This document shows, piece after piece, positions 1 to 10,240 of a stretch of 64,000 nucleotides of DNA. The translations under genes and the position numbers were made by a program. The stretch comes from Allacma fusca (Eukaryota; Arthropoda; Collembola; Symphypleona; Sminthuridae). Within the stretch, counting starts at the first letter, position 1; each line of letters opens with the position of its first letter. The notes beneath the pieces were generated by a model that worked only from the letters and a program-made list of their open reading frames with translations, did no database searches and was not told the DNA's origin. The DNA lies in assembly GCA_947179485.1 (NCBI GenBank), contig OX359247.1, positions 6,353,060-6,417,059 on the forward strand. Reading direction: 5' to 3'.

Positions 1-183
1 ACGCGCAGCGCCTTCGAGGTAAACAGAAAGCCCTATCACGCTCCATTCTTTGGGGCCGTGCCGCAGCACAACTAGTCCCAAATATATTTTGTGATAATTT
101 GGGATTGGTTTGTTATAGCCCAATAATATTTGGTCTCAATATTACCCACACTATTTAAATTGTATGTATGTACATTACATGTA

Positions 184-218
184 CACTAGTAAAAGCCCCG
201 TGCTTCGCACAGGAGCAA
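184..218 (-). mobile_element. Helitron-type 3' terminus
   Basis: Read on the minus strand, a GC-rich hairpin (CTGTGCGAAGCACGGGG region, 194-216) is followed by CTTTTA and then CTAGT at 190-186. A short hairpin about 10 nt before a terminal CTRR is the known 3' end of Helitrons. Two other sites in this window (17757 and 24058) have the same layout and the same CTTT...CTAGT tail. The 5' end was not found, so the element's length is unknown. It may be a truncated or non-autonomous copy. Confidence 0.5.
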
Positions 219-1118
219 TTACTTGTGTAAATAAATAGTGTAAATAATAAAAGTGTAAATAGCAATAGATCTCGTATCAATGCCTGTCGAGAAGGCTTAA
301 TATTAATATCGCGCTTCGCCAGGCAAAGTAATCTCATATAAGACGTGAACTATTAACTGTAAGAATAACAATTCGTTTTTATATAGGTTGGCAATTCATA
401 TTATTTATAATATTAATAATATATATTATATATATTATATATAATTGTTTTATTTATTCAATCAAAATATTATGGGGCAACAGCTTCCGGCCCACTAAAG
501 TTTTCTCTCAAACTCAATATTTGGCTATACACGTGGAATTTAACTAATCGCTTGATCAATTTAATACCAACGTCGTTATTAAACCTTGCTGTTGCATCAC
601 TGTATGGTGCTTCACCCCTTAGTGGATCAGGACAACGTACTGATCAAATATGATCTTTTATGTTATAATAATTTGTATATAGATCCGTTGTACCGCAACA
701 TTGTAACTGAAGCCTCAGACGTTCGACCCACTGATTATTTAAAATAGAAAAAAATGAAAGGATTTCATATTAGCGCAACACATTTAACTTGCTATAGTTA
801 CTAAAGTCCATGGTTCGTAAAAATCAATCCTTACTTCCTAATGATATTTTTAGGGATATAAAGATCAAAACTCTGGATGCTAAGGCTTGTAATTATTCTT
901 CCTAATAAGAATCCCACACGAATGTGAACTAAGTTCAGCCATTAAAATTCTCCTCTTATCAAATTATTCAGTACTGTAACCGAACGTAGTTTTTATCACT
1001 ACCAGTCGTAATTTAATCCAAATTTGATGATTTATGTCTAATGTTTATAATAATTATGGTTAGCGCTGTTAAATGATAATCTAAAGTGGCGTAATATTGC
1101 GAGCTTCCAGTATGCTGC
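219..1118. other. No gene seen
   Basis: AT-rich DNA with an (AT)n stretch near 410-450 and no convincing open frame, exon or terminal repeat. Short open frames here have no recognisable domain. Confidence 0.5.
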
Positions 1119-1216
1119 AAGCAGTTGGTATATGCCGAGAAGATCAGCGAGCTGAGCGAGATGCAAAACCTCTCCTCTGCGGCAGAGTTTCAGCTTTCAG
1201 CCCGCTGTGCTTCTCG
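1119..1216. repeat. Dispersed repeat with self-complementary ends
   Basis: The block contains GCCGAGAAG near its left end and CTTCTCGGC near its right end, with GAGCGAG and GCTCTCCTCTGCG-like stretches between. An inverted relative lies at 21700-21800. On both sides of the nested hAT MITE and near 21,700, the motif cttggctatatagtgaaa recurs (also 1795-1880). It looks like an older mobile element into which the 1225-1785 MITE jumped. The superfamily is not clear. Confidence 0.5.
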
Positions 1217-1224
1217 GCTTGTTG

Positions 1225-1785
1225 CAGAGATGCGCAAAAGAAATAGCCTTCCTTCAAGCCTTCGAAGGCGAAAATTCAGTACAAATTTCCCCTTCAACAT
1301 ATCTTAGAATAAAGCCCTCTAAAAAATCTGCCTTCCTTCACCCTTCCTTCCAAAATATTTACACTCGTTTTTGCCTTCAGCCTTCTTTTTAAAAATAGCC
1401 TTCCTTCAATTTTAAACTACAACATCGCTTAAAAACGTTTTGCACCAGCAGGATTCAGTGCAGTGAAGAGAGCGGGCACACATTGTCAGTTGTGAGTTCA
1501 CGAATTGACCGCATTGTTGCGCGAGCAGCAAAACGTCGTTTCATATGCTATGCTTACACGTTATAGATATGTCGTGTACCTGGAAGCCTTCACGGCCTTA
1601 GAGGGCTAATATTTAGGAAGCCTTCCTTCACAATCCTTCATTGCTAGTTTTTGTGAAGGCTTCCTTCAGCCTTCAGAAAAAAGTATCCCCATCCTTCCAT
1701 TCCTTCTGCAACGTTAAGAAAGTTACCTTTCCGCCTTCAAGTAAGCCTTCTTGGAAGGCTAGCCTTCGAAGGCTGCGCATCTCTG
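1225..1785. mobile_element. hAT-type MITE, CCTTC-repeat family, copy 1
   Basis: The ends are CAGAGATGCGCA at the left and TGCGCATCTCTG at the right. The flanks carry a perfect 8-bp duplication, gcttgttg (1217-1224 and 1786-1793). An 8-bp target duplication with a CAGNG terminus is the hAT signature. The interior has no transposase and is filled with variants of CCTTC/GAAGG, many as AGCCTTCCTTC or the palindrome CCTTCGAAGG. A second copy, inverted, lies at 19174-19736. Confidence 0.88.
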
Positions 1786-2080
1786 GCTTGTTGTGTATAC
1801 CATCGACTTGCTTGGCTATATAGTGAAATAATATAGTACATACCGGCTTGGCTTGCTATATAGTGAAATAAGCCGGGAAGGTTTGAATTCGTGAAATAAG
1901 CCGGGAAGGTTTGAATTCGTGAAATAAGCCGCGAAGGTTTGAATTGTAGTACAAACGCGCGAAGGTTTAAATCAACAGAAGTGCTCAATAATAATAAAGG
2001 ATGTACATATTCCAAAAAAATGCTTCAATATGGGATTGGCTGTATTGAAAAAAACAGACTCAGAAGCTTAAATAACATTG
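1786..2080. repeat. Short tandem repeats, gtgaaataagccgggaaggtttgaattc
   Basis: A unit built on gtgaaataagccg(g/c)gaaggtttgaatt occurs about three times between 1860 and 1960, next to tandem gcttggctatatagtg motifs. This is the right flank of the older repeat into which the 561-bp hAT MITE inserted. No gene is seen. Confidence 0.5.
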
Positions 2081-2084
2081 CATA

Positions 2085-2604
2085 TGAACTGTCACTACAC
2101 GACAAGTACAAGTGATTGAAAGTAACAATTTCCTTCGTACTGATAACACAACTTTTATTGACCAATAAATTTAATTATCCCAGATTAAATGTTAATCCAA
2201 ACGTTCGTGAAAATACGAATCGAAAAATGATCGCTAATGAAAACATTCTCCTGTTGGCTGTATGTACATATCTATCTTGGAAATAATTGTTTTCATGAGT
2301 GATTGGTGAATGGGCGGCAGGCCACTCGCCCTGTACCTGTGTGTTTTGTACATACGTATATGTAAATAGGAAGATGTATTTCATAAATGATGAATTCCTA
2401 TGAAAATTAAGGAGATTAGATTTATTTGTCACTTCCAATCTATAAAACTTGGTAACAACAGAAAAAATAGCTATTGCTTCTGAGATGAAATATTTCCTTC
2501 TGCCCAATTGTGAAAACCTTGCTTGTGCTGGGGGTTGACAGTATTGATTGACTCCAAACATGAACTATTATTGTTTTCGTAGATTTGTTTTGTATGTCGC
2601 AGCC
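2085..2604. repeat. Segmental duplication, upstream block 1
   Basis: This block is nearly identical and collinear with 35088-35625: catatgaactgtcac at the start, then the ggcggcaggcc and aaggagattaga landmarks. At 35088 it lies just upstream of PHR copy D. Related, more diverged versions lie upstream of copies A (12980-13260) and B (15000-15097), so this block is part of the old PHR gene unit and not a gene itself. The long minus-strand frame here is non-coding in appearance. Confidence 0.75.
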
Positions 2605-2609
2605 AACCT

Positions 2610-2944
2610 GCGGGTGTGGAAAAAGTTCCCTAACCTGCGAACCCGGTTAGTTGGGCACATGGTCAAGGCGGTTGGGCAGAGAGGGCAAAACGTTTTTGAC
2701 CTACCCAGGTAGTTGGGCAAAAATAATTTTGCCTATCCAGGTAGTTGGACAAAAAAAAATTTGCATACCCAGGTAGTTGGGCAAAAAAATTTGGGCTACC
2801 CAGATAGTTGGGTAAAACAAATTTGGGCTACCCGGGTAGTTGGGCAAACTTGCCGGCGGGATTTTGGCCATTTGTTCTGGCGGGTTAGTTGGTCAACTAC
2901 CAATTTTAGGATAGTTGGGCATGTGTAACTTTTTCCACACCCGC
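2610..2944. mobile_element. MITE with GTTGGGCA minisatellite core
   Basis: The inverted ends are GCGGGTGTGGAAAAAGTT at the left and its complement at the right. The paralogous empty site is near 35605-35620, where ccaacctggtg is continuous. Flanks are caacct and caatct, an imperfect 6-bp duplication. The core is a tandem repeat of about 38 bp carrying (c)caggtagttgggcaaaa, 2640-2860. No coding capacity. Superfamily uncertain. Confidence 0.72.
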
Positions 2945-3905
2945 CAATCTGGTGTTTGAAAAAATGTGTGTGAATCATTGTTCATACTGACACTGTTTTG
3001 AATTTCATTATGTATTTTTGCTTCTACGTAAATACTAACAAGGTTATGTACTATTTTTTAAAAATATTTCCCGTTGTAGCAGCGGGATTCAGACGAAATA
3101 TTGCATATGTTTTTGAACTCCCCTAGTGAGTTTCAGAACTCATAGAGTTCGGAGATTGCAATTTTTGGTAAGATCCATGCGAATCTCCATGGATTTTTTA
3201 ACAACTTCAGCGTTATGAAATGTTTTTATGGACGACAAACTGTCAATGAAAAGATGGACTGGTCAGAGAGTGTTTGCTTCTAAATTGATGAATTTCCCCA
3301 ACATTTTGATCTCTGTCTTTACGGGCCATGTAAGCCATTCTTAACGTACTGATCTGTGTGATAACTCCCTGGAAAGCCCATCAAATTTGCTAACCAAAGC
3401 CTCAAAATAAATGCTGGAGTTTGAGTAAAAAACTTAGATTCAAAATTGTACCTTTTCCAAACAAATCAGTCGCTCCAGTTTCCACTACCTTCACTGCTAT
3501 TTCGAAAGTTTTTGACAAGCCGAATGAAACAAACTGAAAAATCTAAAGAAAAATTTGTAAATCATCCGGGAACCATTCATAATTTTTACTGTTGTCCCGA
3601 ATGTGAGCTAAGGTGGGGAAGCAATAGTTCTTCGAACAGTGTATGTACATCGAACAGAGACTGTTGAGCCTAACCAACCGTGTGTCGTATACGGTCTCGG
3701 TAGGAAGTCCAAAGAAAAATTATTAATGACCAACATTTTCTTTATAATTACATAGATAGATATACACCAACTTCTAAACCGTTGGATAGGATTGGTGTTA
3801 CCTAAGCAGGTTTAAATGTTTCAAAAATGAATTTAGAAATTCTTTGTAAGTAAACGTGAAAAAGTAGAGTGAAGAAACATTTTCATTAAAATAACATTCG
3901 AAGCG
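2945..3905. repeat. Segmental duplication, second part
   Basis: Stretches 2950-3050 and 3464-3900 match 35640-35740 and 35743-36170, for example ttgacaagccgaatgaaac and ggaagtccaaagaaaaatt. About 400 bp at 3050-3450 is extra here compared with the D copy. The short plus-strand frame at 3446-3667 has a C-P-E-C-E-L-R segment, but it is interrupted in the duplicate and is not supported as a gene. Confidence 0.65.
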
Positions 3906-4306
3906 TTTTTGATTAGAAATAAAATTAACTTGCAGGTCCATCAAAATATTACTCACAGAAGTGTTTAAAAATCAAAGGTGGGATGGAATTGTCAGGGTGT
4001 TTAAAGCAAATTGAATTACTATACCTATAATATTGTGTCTTTTGTATGGCACACATGCACTAATTATTTACAAGTTATAGAACATTTCCATTATCAGCAT
4101 ATGACTAGAGGTGAAATAAATATTGCACTTCCCAATATTCTCCACTTGCTTCTAAAATGTCACGGTATTTTGGCTAAAGGAGTGCTTCTAAAGGTTTAGT
4201 TCTTTATTAAATTTTCAAAAGTAAAATACCGTCTGCTGTATTTGTAAAATTTCATGGCCTTTCAATTGCCAAACAGGTTTTTTCTAAATTTAAATGTAAA
4301 ATAAGC
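3906..4306. other. No gene seen
   Basis: This is the position where the body of PHR copy E would be expected. No exon 2 or exon 3 sequence is recognisable, so the gene was deleted or replaced beyond its first codons. Confidence 0.45.
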
Positions 4307-4329
4307 GTGTAAACTTCGTTACTCGGCAT
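4307..4329 (-). pseudogene. PHR family copy E, start-codon remnant
   Basis: The minus strand from 4329 reads ATG and the first seven further codons of the family (M-P-S-N-E-V-Y-T), matching copy B. All similarity to coding sequence then stops. The upstream promoter is well preserved (4330-4700). The family break-point, just after codon 7-8, is close to that in pseudogene D. This is the promoter end of a deleted gene copy. Confidence 0.75.
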
Positions 4330-4489
4330 GTTAATTTATGAGAGAATAAAATTAGCTAAAAACGAGTCTAACCAATACCAAACAAAAAGGTAAATATTAT
4401 TATTGAATGCTTCTCAGGTTGAAGTCAATTGAGCGTGAGTAGACGAGGAATGTTTAGTAAAAGATGACTTCGCTAAACCTGGGTGTAAT

Positions 4490-4530
4490 CCCTTTTATAA
4501 TCTCTGTGTCCTGAAGAGTGAATGGCCAGA
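4490..4530 (-). promoter_or_regulatory. PHR copy E core promoter block
   Basis: On the minus strand, CATTCACTCTTCAGGACACA is followed by gagattataaaagg. The same arrangement precedes copies A, B and D. TATAAAAG is a strong TATA box, about 165 bp upstream of the remnant ATG. Conservation of the block next to TATA suggests a functional proximal element. Confidence 0.7.
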
Positions 4531-4686
4531 TTATTTCAAAATTAAATGAGAATATTTGCGCATCAGCTCATATTTAGTTAATTGTAAGCACGTAAATACG
4601 TGTCTGCAGTAACTACATAAATCGCTTTCTTTGCCTAGGAAATTACATGGAATTAATTTCTCGGGAAATGATTTCCCAGGCATATA

Positions 4687-5489
4687 CAGTAAAACCTGTA
4701 TATAATGGCCGTTCATATAGTGGTTTCCTGTCAATAGTGGTCAAATTTGGCTTCCCGGTCCCACCTCCTATCTTTTATCATAGGGAATTCCCTCCATATA
4801 ATGGTTTTCTATATAGTGGTAACCTGTTCATAGTGGTCTAATGAGCATGCCCCTTCAGTTCAAAATACAGCTTAAAGTACCTGTATATAGTGGTCAACCA
4901 GTCAGAACGAAAGGATACAACTCGCGCAAACCCGAACCAATGACACAGCTGCTTGAGTTTAGTGCAATTAAAGGCATTTTGGGGCGTTTTTATCTCCAGC
5001 CGTTTCATACTGCATGTATTTGTACCAAATCAAACGATGGTTCATTGACTCTATTATTAGTCTTTTGAAGTATTTAAATTAATTAATGGTTACTTTTAAT
5101 CATCTTAAAAAATTATTGGTAGCTTTAAAAGATCTCAGACGATTAAATCCTCCTGAGGTAATTCGACACGAAACTTCGTCGAATAAATATTTTGACCCAA
5201 AAGATAAGATGCTCTGAAGATCACTGCAGTATTCTTCAAGATTCCCTTGCAAAGTTGAAAATTCGAAGTCTCAAGCAGAAGTAAATTAGTGAATATTTTT
5301 AAAAAGTGTAAAATTGCTGGTTGTCAATAACGTATATGCAATTCAAGCTGTCGGATTCCTGCTCGTATGCCTAGATTTGTGTGCGTTTATATAGTGACTT
5401 TTGACCACTATATACTTATACAGTGGTCCCTGTCTATAGTGGTCAAATTTCGGCGTCCCTCGGAAAACCATTATATACAGGTTTTACTG
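4687..5489. mobile_element. pogo/Tc1-mariner-type MITE
   Basis: The terminal inverted repeats CAGTAAAACCTGTATATAAT match exactly at both ends and are flanked by TA on each side (4685-4686 and 5490-5491). TA duplication with a CAGT start is typical of pogo/Tigger-like Tc1-mariner elements. The subterminal parts repeat tatagtggtcaa/tatagtggtttcc. There is no transposase, so this is a non-autonomous 803-bp copy. It sits in the distal promoter region of PHR copy E. Confidence 0.88.
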
Positions 5490-5491
5490 TA

Positions 5492-7002
5492 TGAACTAAT
5501 AATACACGGGTTACCTTGCATTGATAAGAGTTCAAATAAATAAACTTGTATATGTACAGCAACTACTACAAGTACAATGGATTTAAAGTAAGTAACATTT
5601 CCGCGTTAGTGATAACATAAATTTATTGTTACTATGAAATAAATCTAATTTCCCTGTAATTTTGGTATTGATTAATACGTTTGGAGGAAATACGGATAGC
5701 AGATATTAAGCTTTATTTAAACCATTTTCCTGCCTAAAACAATTATTTATCTACTCATTCGTCGGAAATAATTTCAACAAGGATGACAATAGATCAGTCG
5801 TCGGATCATTTTCATGTGTGAACATACAACTTACGTAGTTATTGTACAAATACTGGGATTCATATTGCAACTAGGTAACAACAGAAAAAGTAGCATTAAT
5901 AATTATTTGGGAAATAAAATGGTGTTAAGTGTTAAATACTTTGATAATATTACTTATTTTTTGCTAAAAATGAAATATATTTTTATATAGAAACTACGTC
6001 TTGCAGTTTCACATCCAGCCTGGCATCTTGCGAATGAGTACAACAAAATGCTTTGTGTTTTTCGTTTACTCCTCCGATTATTCCCCTCCCTACTCACAGA
6101 TGAAAATGTTCTTTTAATTCTGAAAGAAGTGGTACATAAAATACATAAAGTATAATACAGTTTGTCAAACATTTAGCAAATCATTCCTCCTTGCCCCTTT
6201 TATTGTTAGGGTTAAGGTTAAATCTAATTTTCTGAATAATCTTATTCAATTCGTACGCGAGGAATATGAGGATATACATTAAAAAGGGCTTCCTGATCCA
6301 TGGGTCTCATAAATTATTATATTTTTAACTTTATCTTTACTTCATGTTGACTACTGACTGCTGGCTGTCGAAAGCTCTCGAATAAAAGCAGTCGAGTTTC
6401 AGATTAGGCACCTTCCATTAAAATAACATTATATGAGTTTCAATAACATGATCAATATCATTTTTTACGTTTTTAATGTTACAATAGTTTTCACGACGTA
6501 TGTGTATGTAAATCATTTCGGAAATTATATCTCATAACATCGACCCGTAGTGAGTTTTATAGAACTGGAAAAACTGACAGGCAGGGATCTTTACTCGTAC
6601 CCAATTTAACTTTTTAAGTGATTATGTGATTGTGAGCTTCCACACAATGACCTTGTAGCAATAGGGTTTGAAGGTTGAACGTTTGAAGTGTTTCAAACCG
6701 TTAGGAGTGCAAGAATTTGAAATAGAAAATTATTAATATGAGAAAGTTGAGTTCTTTATTAATCATTCAAAACTACTGAGGAAATATATGCATGCATCCC
6801 TCTCCCAGTTTTACGTAATATTTAATTAATAAATAACCCCTTGTAAGGATTTAGAGTATTATTGACACTTAAAGTTAACAGTAACGCATACTAAATATTG
6901 AGAACCGAGTTTTACAAAAAAATATAAACCGAAATTTCGATATCTAATAAAATTATATTAGATAACATTGCGACGTACTAACATTATTGTAGAATGGGCG
7001 TC
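5492..7002. other. Diverged PHR-unit upstream DNA; no gene seen
   Basis: 5510-5900 resembles, with many changes, the block upstream of copy D (35090-35460), for example acagcaactactacaagtacaa and tttattgttac. The rest to the DIRS left edge has no coding signal. The last ~30 bp (attattgtagaatgggcg) match the 3' flank of PHR copy C at 38333-38350, marking the 3' flank of copy A before the DIRS insertion. Confidence 0.5.
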
Positions 7003-7077
7003 ATAATTAAGTGATTAAACTAAACTTACCTTGAAGTTTAATCATAATTATATGAACGTACTCGTCCGAATATATTA

Positions 7078-7172
7078 CAAGGTAGTACTCTCCATCTAGT
7101 GCCTGTGATCACACATTTACAGACAAAGAACAAAACTCATGCTCTTCCAATCTCCCATGCTCTGTTCATTAT
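7078..7172. repeat. DIRS left inverted terminal repeat
   Basis: Runs from ttacaaggtagtactctcc to atgctctgttcatt and pairs with the reverse complement at 11512-11607. The two arms look identical over almost all their length. Confidence 0.9.
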
Positions 7173-7251
7173 TTTTTAAAGCCCTACGGTTTGCTTAGGG
7201 AGGCATTTTAACTAAAGATTAACAATGACGTCGGGTTTGGGTGGGTGTAAT

Positions 7252-7357
7252 ATATTCGGACGAGTACGTTCATATAATTATGATTAAACTTCAAGGTAAG
7301 TTTAGTTTAATCACTTAATTATATTTCACTACTCGTCCTCTATATTACAAGGTAGTA
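7252..7357. repeat. DIRS internal complementary region
   Basis: The first half is the reverse complement of the outermost left end, and the second half repeats the outermost right end in minus orientation. The halves overlap at attat, the only short sequence common to both element ends, which is the expected recombination core. In DIRS elements this region is the template for joining the two ends into a circle. Confidence 0.88.
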
Positions 7358-7430
7358 ATTTAAAGAATGCAAACCGTAAGCACAACAGTTGCTCCGGAAA
7401 TTTTATTAATTACTTCAACAATAATTGACA

Positions 7431-8459
7431 CTATGGGCGACAAACGCTTTCAGCAAACTCAGACCGATTTATAATCGGTTGCTTGTAAAACTTTGCAAAC
7501 ATAGTCGATGAAGCGGTCCATCCAGCAGCTTGTCTGATTGTTTCGATGTTAATTCCCTGAGCAGCTGCTGATGAAGTGCTAGCATGGCGCGTGCTGTGAG
7601 CAGAAAAAATTGTCATGTCGATTCCACTCCTTGTGAGGACCGTCTTTATCCATCTTCCTATTGTCTGAGCGGTAACTGGCTTGTATGGTCTACAAATGGA
7701 TAGGAACAGCTTAGATTGGTCACCTCTGACAGTCTCCGTTCTTCGAATGTACTCCTTTAGTACTGTTGCAGCGCAAATTTCTCCATCTCCAGAGAAGTAA
7801 GGAATATGTAGCACGGGTTGAGGACGATTCACTCGGGAGGTCTTTATTCTTCCAGATATGAAAATGTCAATATATTCGCTCTGCAGCTTAATGTCACTGA
7901 CTTCGATACTGGCAAAAGTTTGCACCCTATGGGCCGTGATAATTGCTAACAACGTTGAAAGTTTGGTTGTCAATTGTTCCATCGAACATGACAACGTAGG
8001 AACTGTACGAAGATATTCCAGCACAATCTTGGGATCCCAAGTGAAATTATATCGTGGCCTTGGAGGTCGAAGATTGCTAACGCCCTTGATGAAGCGAGAA
8101 ATCATAGGATTTTCTCCAACCGCAGTAATCGAAATTAGTGAGATGGCTGACCTCAATGTATTCAGTGTTGCGTATGAAGCACCAGAGTTTAAGCGCTCTT
8201 GCATGTATTGAATTATTTGCTCAGGAGTAGGCTTGAAGGGGGATATTGTGTGTAACTCACAATACCGTTGCCATCCTTTAAGAGAAGATATGTATTGAGT
8301 TCTGGTGGTAGGGGCGATTGATGCTAATAAGGTATCTATACAACTTCCTTGAAGTCCCTGATGTGTAAAACCTTGGCTGATAATATTCCCCCCAGTAGTG
8401 TGAGAGACTTCGGAAGCTGGCAGGGTACTCTGCAAGAATATACAGCTGAGTCTGAGCAT
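7431..8459 (-). CDS. DIRS tyrosine recombinase
   Basis: A 342-residue lambda-type recombinase that would integrate the circular DNA copy. An N-terminal SAM-like core-binding region covers roughly residues 40-130. The catalytic set is visible: the first Arg in TAHRVQTF (~176), the HSTRH box with His and Arg (~285-289), a Trp in AAGWTASS in place of the second His (~306), and the nucleophile Tyr in AKFYKQP (~317). The frame overlaps the end of the MT frame by 124 nt in a different phase, as usual in DIRS. The first Met is in the overlap; the true start may differ. No stop or frameshift interrupts it. Confidence 0.92.
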   Translation of the reverse strand: MLRLSCIFLQSTLPASEVSHTTGGNIISQGFTHQGLQGSCIDTLLASIAPTTRTQYISSLKGWQRYCELHTISPFKPTPEQIIQYMQERLNSGASYATLNTLRSAISLISITAVGENPMISRFIKGVSNLRPPRPRYNFTWDPKIVLEYLRTVPTLSCSMEQLTTKLSTLLAIITAHRVQTFASIEVSDIKLQSEYIDIFISGRIKTSRVNRPQPVLHIPYFSGDGEICAATVLKEYIRRTETVRGDQSKLFLSICRPYKPVTAQTIGRWIKTVLTRSGIDMTIFSAHSTRHASTSSAAAQGINIETIRQAAGWTASSTMFAKFYKQPIINRSEFAESVCRP

Positions 8460-8782
8460 GAAACCAAATGTTTTTTACTTGACAACAAGGAGTGATAAAG
8501 TGGGTACCAAGGCTGAGTAGGCCAATCTGGTACAATAACAATGCCGGTGGCATTGTCCTCCCTTATCTTTTGAAAGACTTTAGGTATAATAGCAACGGGT
8601 GGGAACGCATAAAAGAAATATTTCGACCAGTCCAGAGTGAACGCATCGACAAATGATGATTCTGGGTCTGGGAACCAACTTGCGTAAATAAAACATTTCC
8701 GATTTTGAATACTGGCAAAAAGATCAATCTCAGGCCTACCAAATTGTTGAATTAAAATCTCAAAGCTGGAGTCACTCAATTT
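8336..8782 (-). CDS. DIRS methyltransferase-like (MT) domain, C-terminal part of pol
   Basis: This continues the RT-RNase H frame in the same phase after a single TGA at 8783-8785. It begins L-S-D-S-S-F, contains FGRPEIDLFAS, then DWSKYFFYAFPP near residue 55 and a VPDWPTQPWYP segment. These are the landmarks of the domain after RNase H in animal DIRS pol, often compared with Dam-like N6-adenine methylases (the (N/F)PP motif). The frame has no ATG at its head. The simplest reading is that it was read through from RT-RNase H before the stop arose. Confidence 0.8.
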   Translation of the reverse strand, partial: KLSDSSFEILIQQFGRPEIDLFASIQNRKCFIYASWFPDPESSFVDAFTLDWSKYFFYAFPPVAIIPKVFQKIREDNATGIVIVPDWPTQPWYPLYHSLLSSKKHLVSCSDSAVYSCRVPCQLPKSLTLLGGILSAKVLHIRDFKEVV

Positions 8783-10240
8783 TCATTCGTAGTCTCCCTC
8801 GGAAATTCTTGATTGAAGATCTGCGCGAATGTTTTTTGACGAAGAGATATATGTGGCATGTAGAAAAATGTTCCTCTTTTCACACCACTGCCATATTTTC
8901 CTTGTGAGGGCATTTAACTTTGGAAATTGAATGCTTCCCATTCTGTTAACGTATGACAGTGCAGTTGTATTGTCTACTCTTAAGAGTATATTACAATCTG
9001 AAGAGTTTCTGAGTAGAGATTTTAATCCATAATAGATGGCCAGTAACTCGAGATAATTAATATGTGCCTTTTTCTCATCCGAAGACCAAAATCCTCTAGT
9101 CTCGGTGTTTTCAAGGCATGCTCCCCATCCAGATAAACTAGCATCTGTCCACATGGTGGTATCATGTCGAAATCCTTTAATGGATTTTCCGTTCTTGGGT
9201 AAAGACGACACCCACCATGCGAGCTCTTCCTTAATCTGGGAAGCTATAGGCATTCGTGCCTTATATGAATTGCAACTCTGCAAAGCCAAATATTTTGCTC
9301 GTTCCAGCAATTTAGTATACACCCAGCCATATTTCATTGCACGACAAACTGAGTTTAAATGTCCAAGTAACCTAGCAAACTCTCGGATACTACAACTGGA
9401 TTTTTTCCTGTATAGTTGGGTTATTTTAATTAACTGATCTTGTCGACTACCAGGAATTTCAAGTAGCATGTCAACCGAATTAATCACAAAACCAAGATAT
9501 TTACAGCGTTGTGACGGTGTAAGCTCCGATTTTTTGTAATTAATTAAAAACCCCAGACCCTGAAGCAAATTTGCAGCTTCCAAAATTTGATCGCTGCACA
9601 ATTGGCTGGTTTTTGCTATAAGAATGATGTCATCGATGTAAATAACGACACAAGATCCGTTTGCCCTGAGATACGACATGACTGGTTTTAGCAGCTTGGT
9701 AAATAACCACGGGGCAACAGAAAGGCCGAATGGGAGACAAGAAAATTCATACGTTCTTCCTTTCCATGCAAAACGCAGATATTTTCTATGTTTCTCGGCA
9801 ATGGGAATCAGAAAATAAGCATCCCGGAGATCAAGCTTACACATATAATCATTCTTTGAGACCAGTCGTGATACCACACGGATATCTTCCATCTTGAAAT
9901 GCCTAACCTCCATAAACTTATTCAAACCTTTAAGGTTGAGGATAAAGCGCTTCTTATTCGAATTAGCTTTAGGAACTAAGAATATTTTTGACAAGTATTG
10001 TCCCTTCACGGTGCTGCATTGTGATATTGCACCTGACAAAATTAGTGATTCGATTGCTTCTTGCATATCAGTAGCCTCTGCTGTTGTTAGTAAGGGCTCA
10101 GCAGGAGGACTGGCTTGAGTAGGCGTAGAAATTAATGGGAGTTCATATCCTTGAATCCAACTTAAAATATCCTTGTTGTCAGTGATATTTCGCCAAGCCT
10201 TTGTAAAATATTTTAGCCTACCCGCATATTTACTTACATT
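8783..10240 (-). CDS. DIRS reverse transcriptase-RNase H
   Basis: The frame stays open upstream of the first Met (10066) to at least 10240, with a LKYFTKAWRNIT segment typical of the DIRS pol N-terminus, and there runs into the 3' end of gag in the -1 phase. From the Met at 10066: KLDLRDAYF (~residue 76, first catalytic Asp), the FGLSVAPWLFTK block, then YIDDII (~143) as the active-site YxDD. RNase H follows with WTDAS, an INYLELLA Glu and RVDNTTAL Asp (~residues 307-370). It ends at TGA (8783-8785), just before the MT part, so the polyprotein is broken at one codon. Confidence 0.92.
   Translation of the reverse strand, partial: NVSKYAGRLKYFTKAWRNITDNKDILSWIQGYELPLISTPTQASPPAEPLLTTAEATDMQEAIESLILSGAISQCSTVKGQYLSKIFLVPKANSNKKRFILNLKGLNKFMEVRHFKMEDIRVVSRLVSKNDYMCKLDLRDAYFLIPIAEKHRKYLRFAWKGRTYEFSCLPFGLSVAPWLFTKLLKPVMSYLRANGSCVVIYIDDIILIAKTSQLCSDQILEAANLLQGLGFLINYKKSELTPSQRCKYLGFVINSVDMLLEIPGSRQDQLIKITQLYRKKSSCSIREFARLLGHLNSVCRAMKYGWVYTKLLERAKYLALQSCNSYKARMPIASQIKEELAWWVSSLPKNGKSIKGFRHDTTMWTDASLSGWGACLENTETRGFWSSDEKKAHINYLELLAIYYGLKSLLRNSSDCNILLRVDNTTALSYVNRMGSIQFPKLNALTRKIWQWCEKRNIFLHATYISSSKNIRADLQSRISEGDYE

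Noticed and set aside
2175-2561. 128-codon minus-strand frame, partly present again at 35236-35568
   Set aside because: Shared because the DNA is duplicated; the duplicate has changes altering the frame, and the region is PHR upstream DNA.
3446-3667. Frame ending in a C-P-E-C zinc-finger-like segment
   Set aside because: Lies in the PHR upstream duplication, and the matching stretch near 35743-35940 has indels; too short to support a finger.
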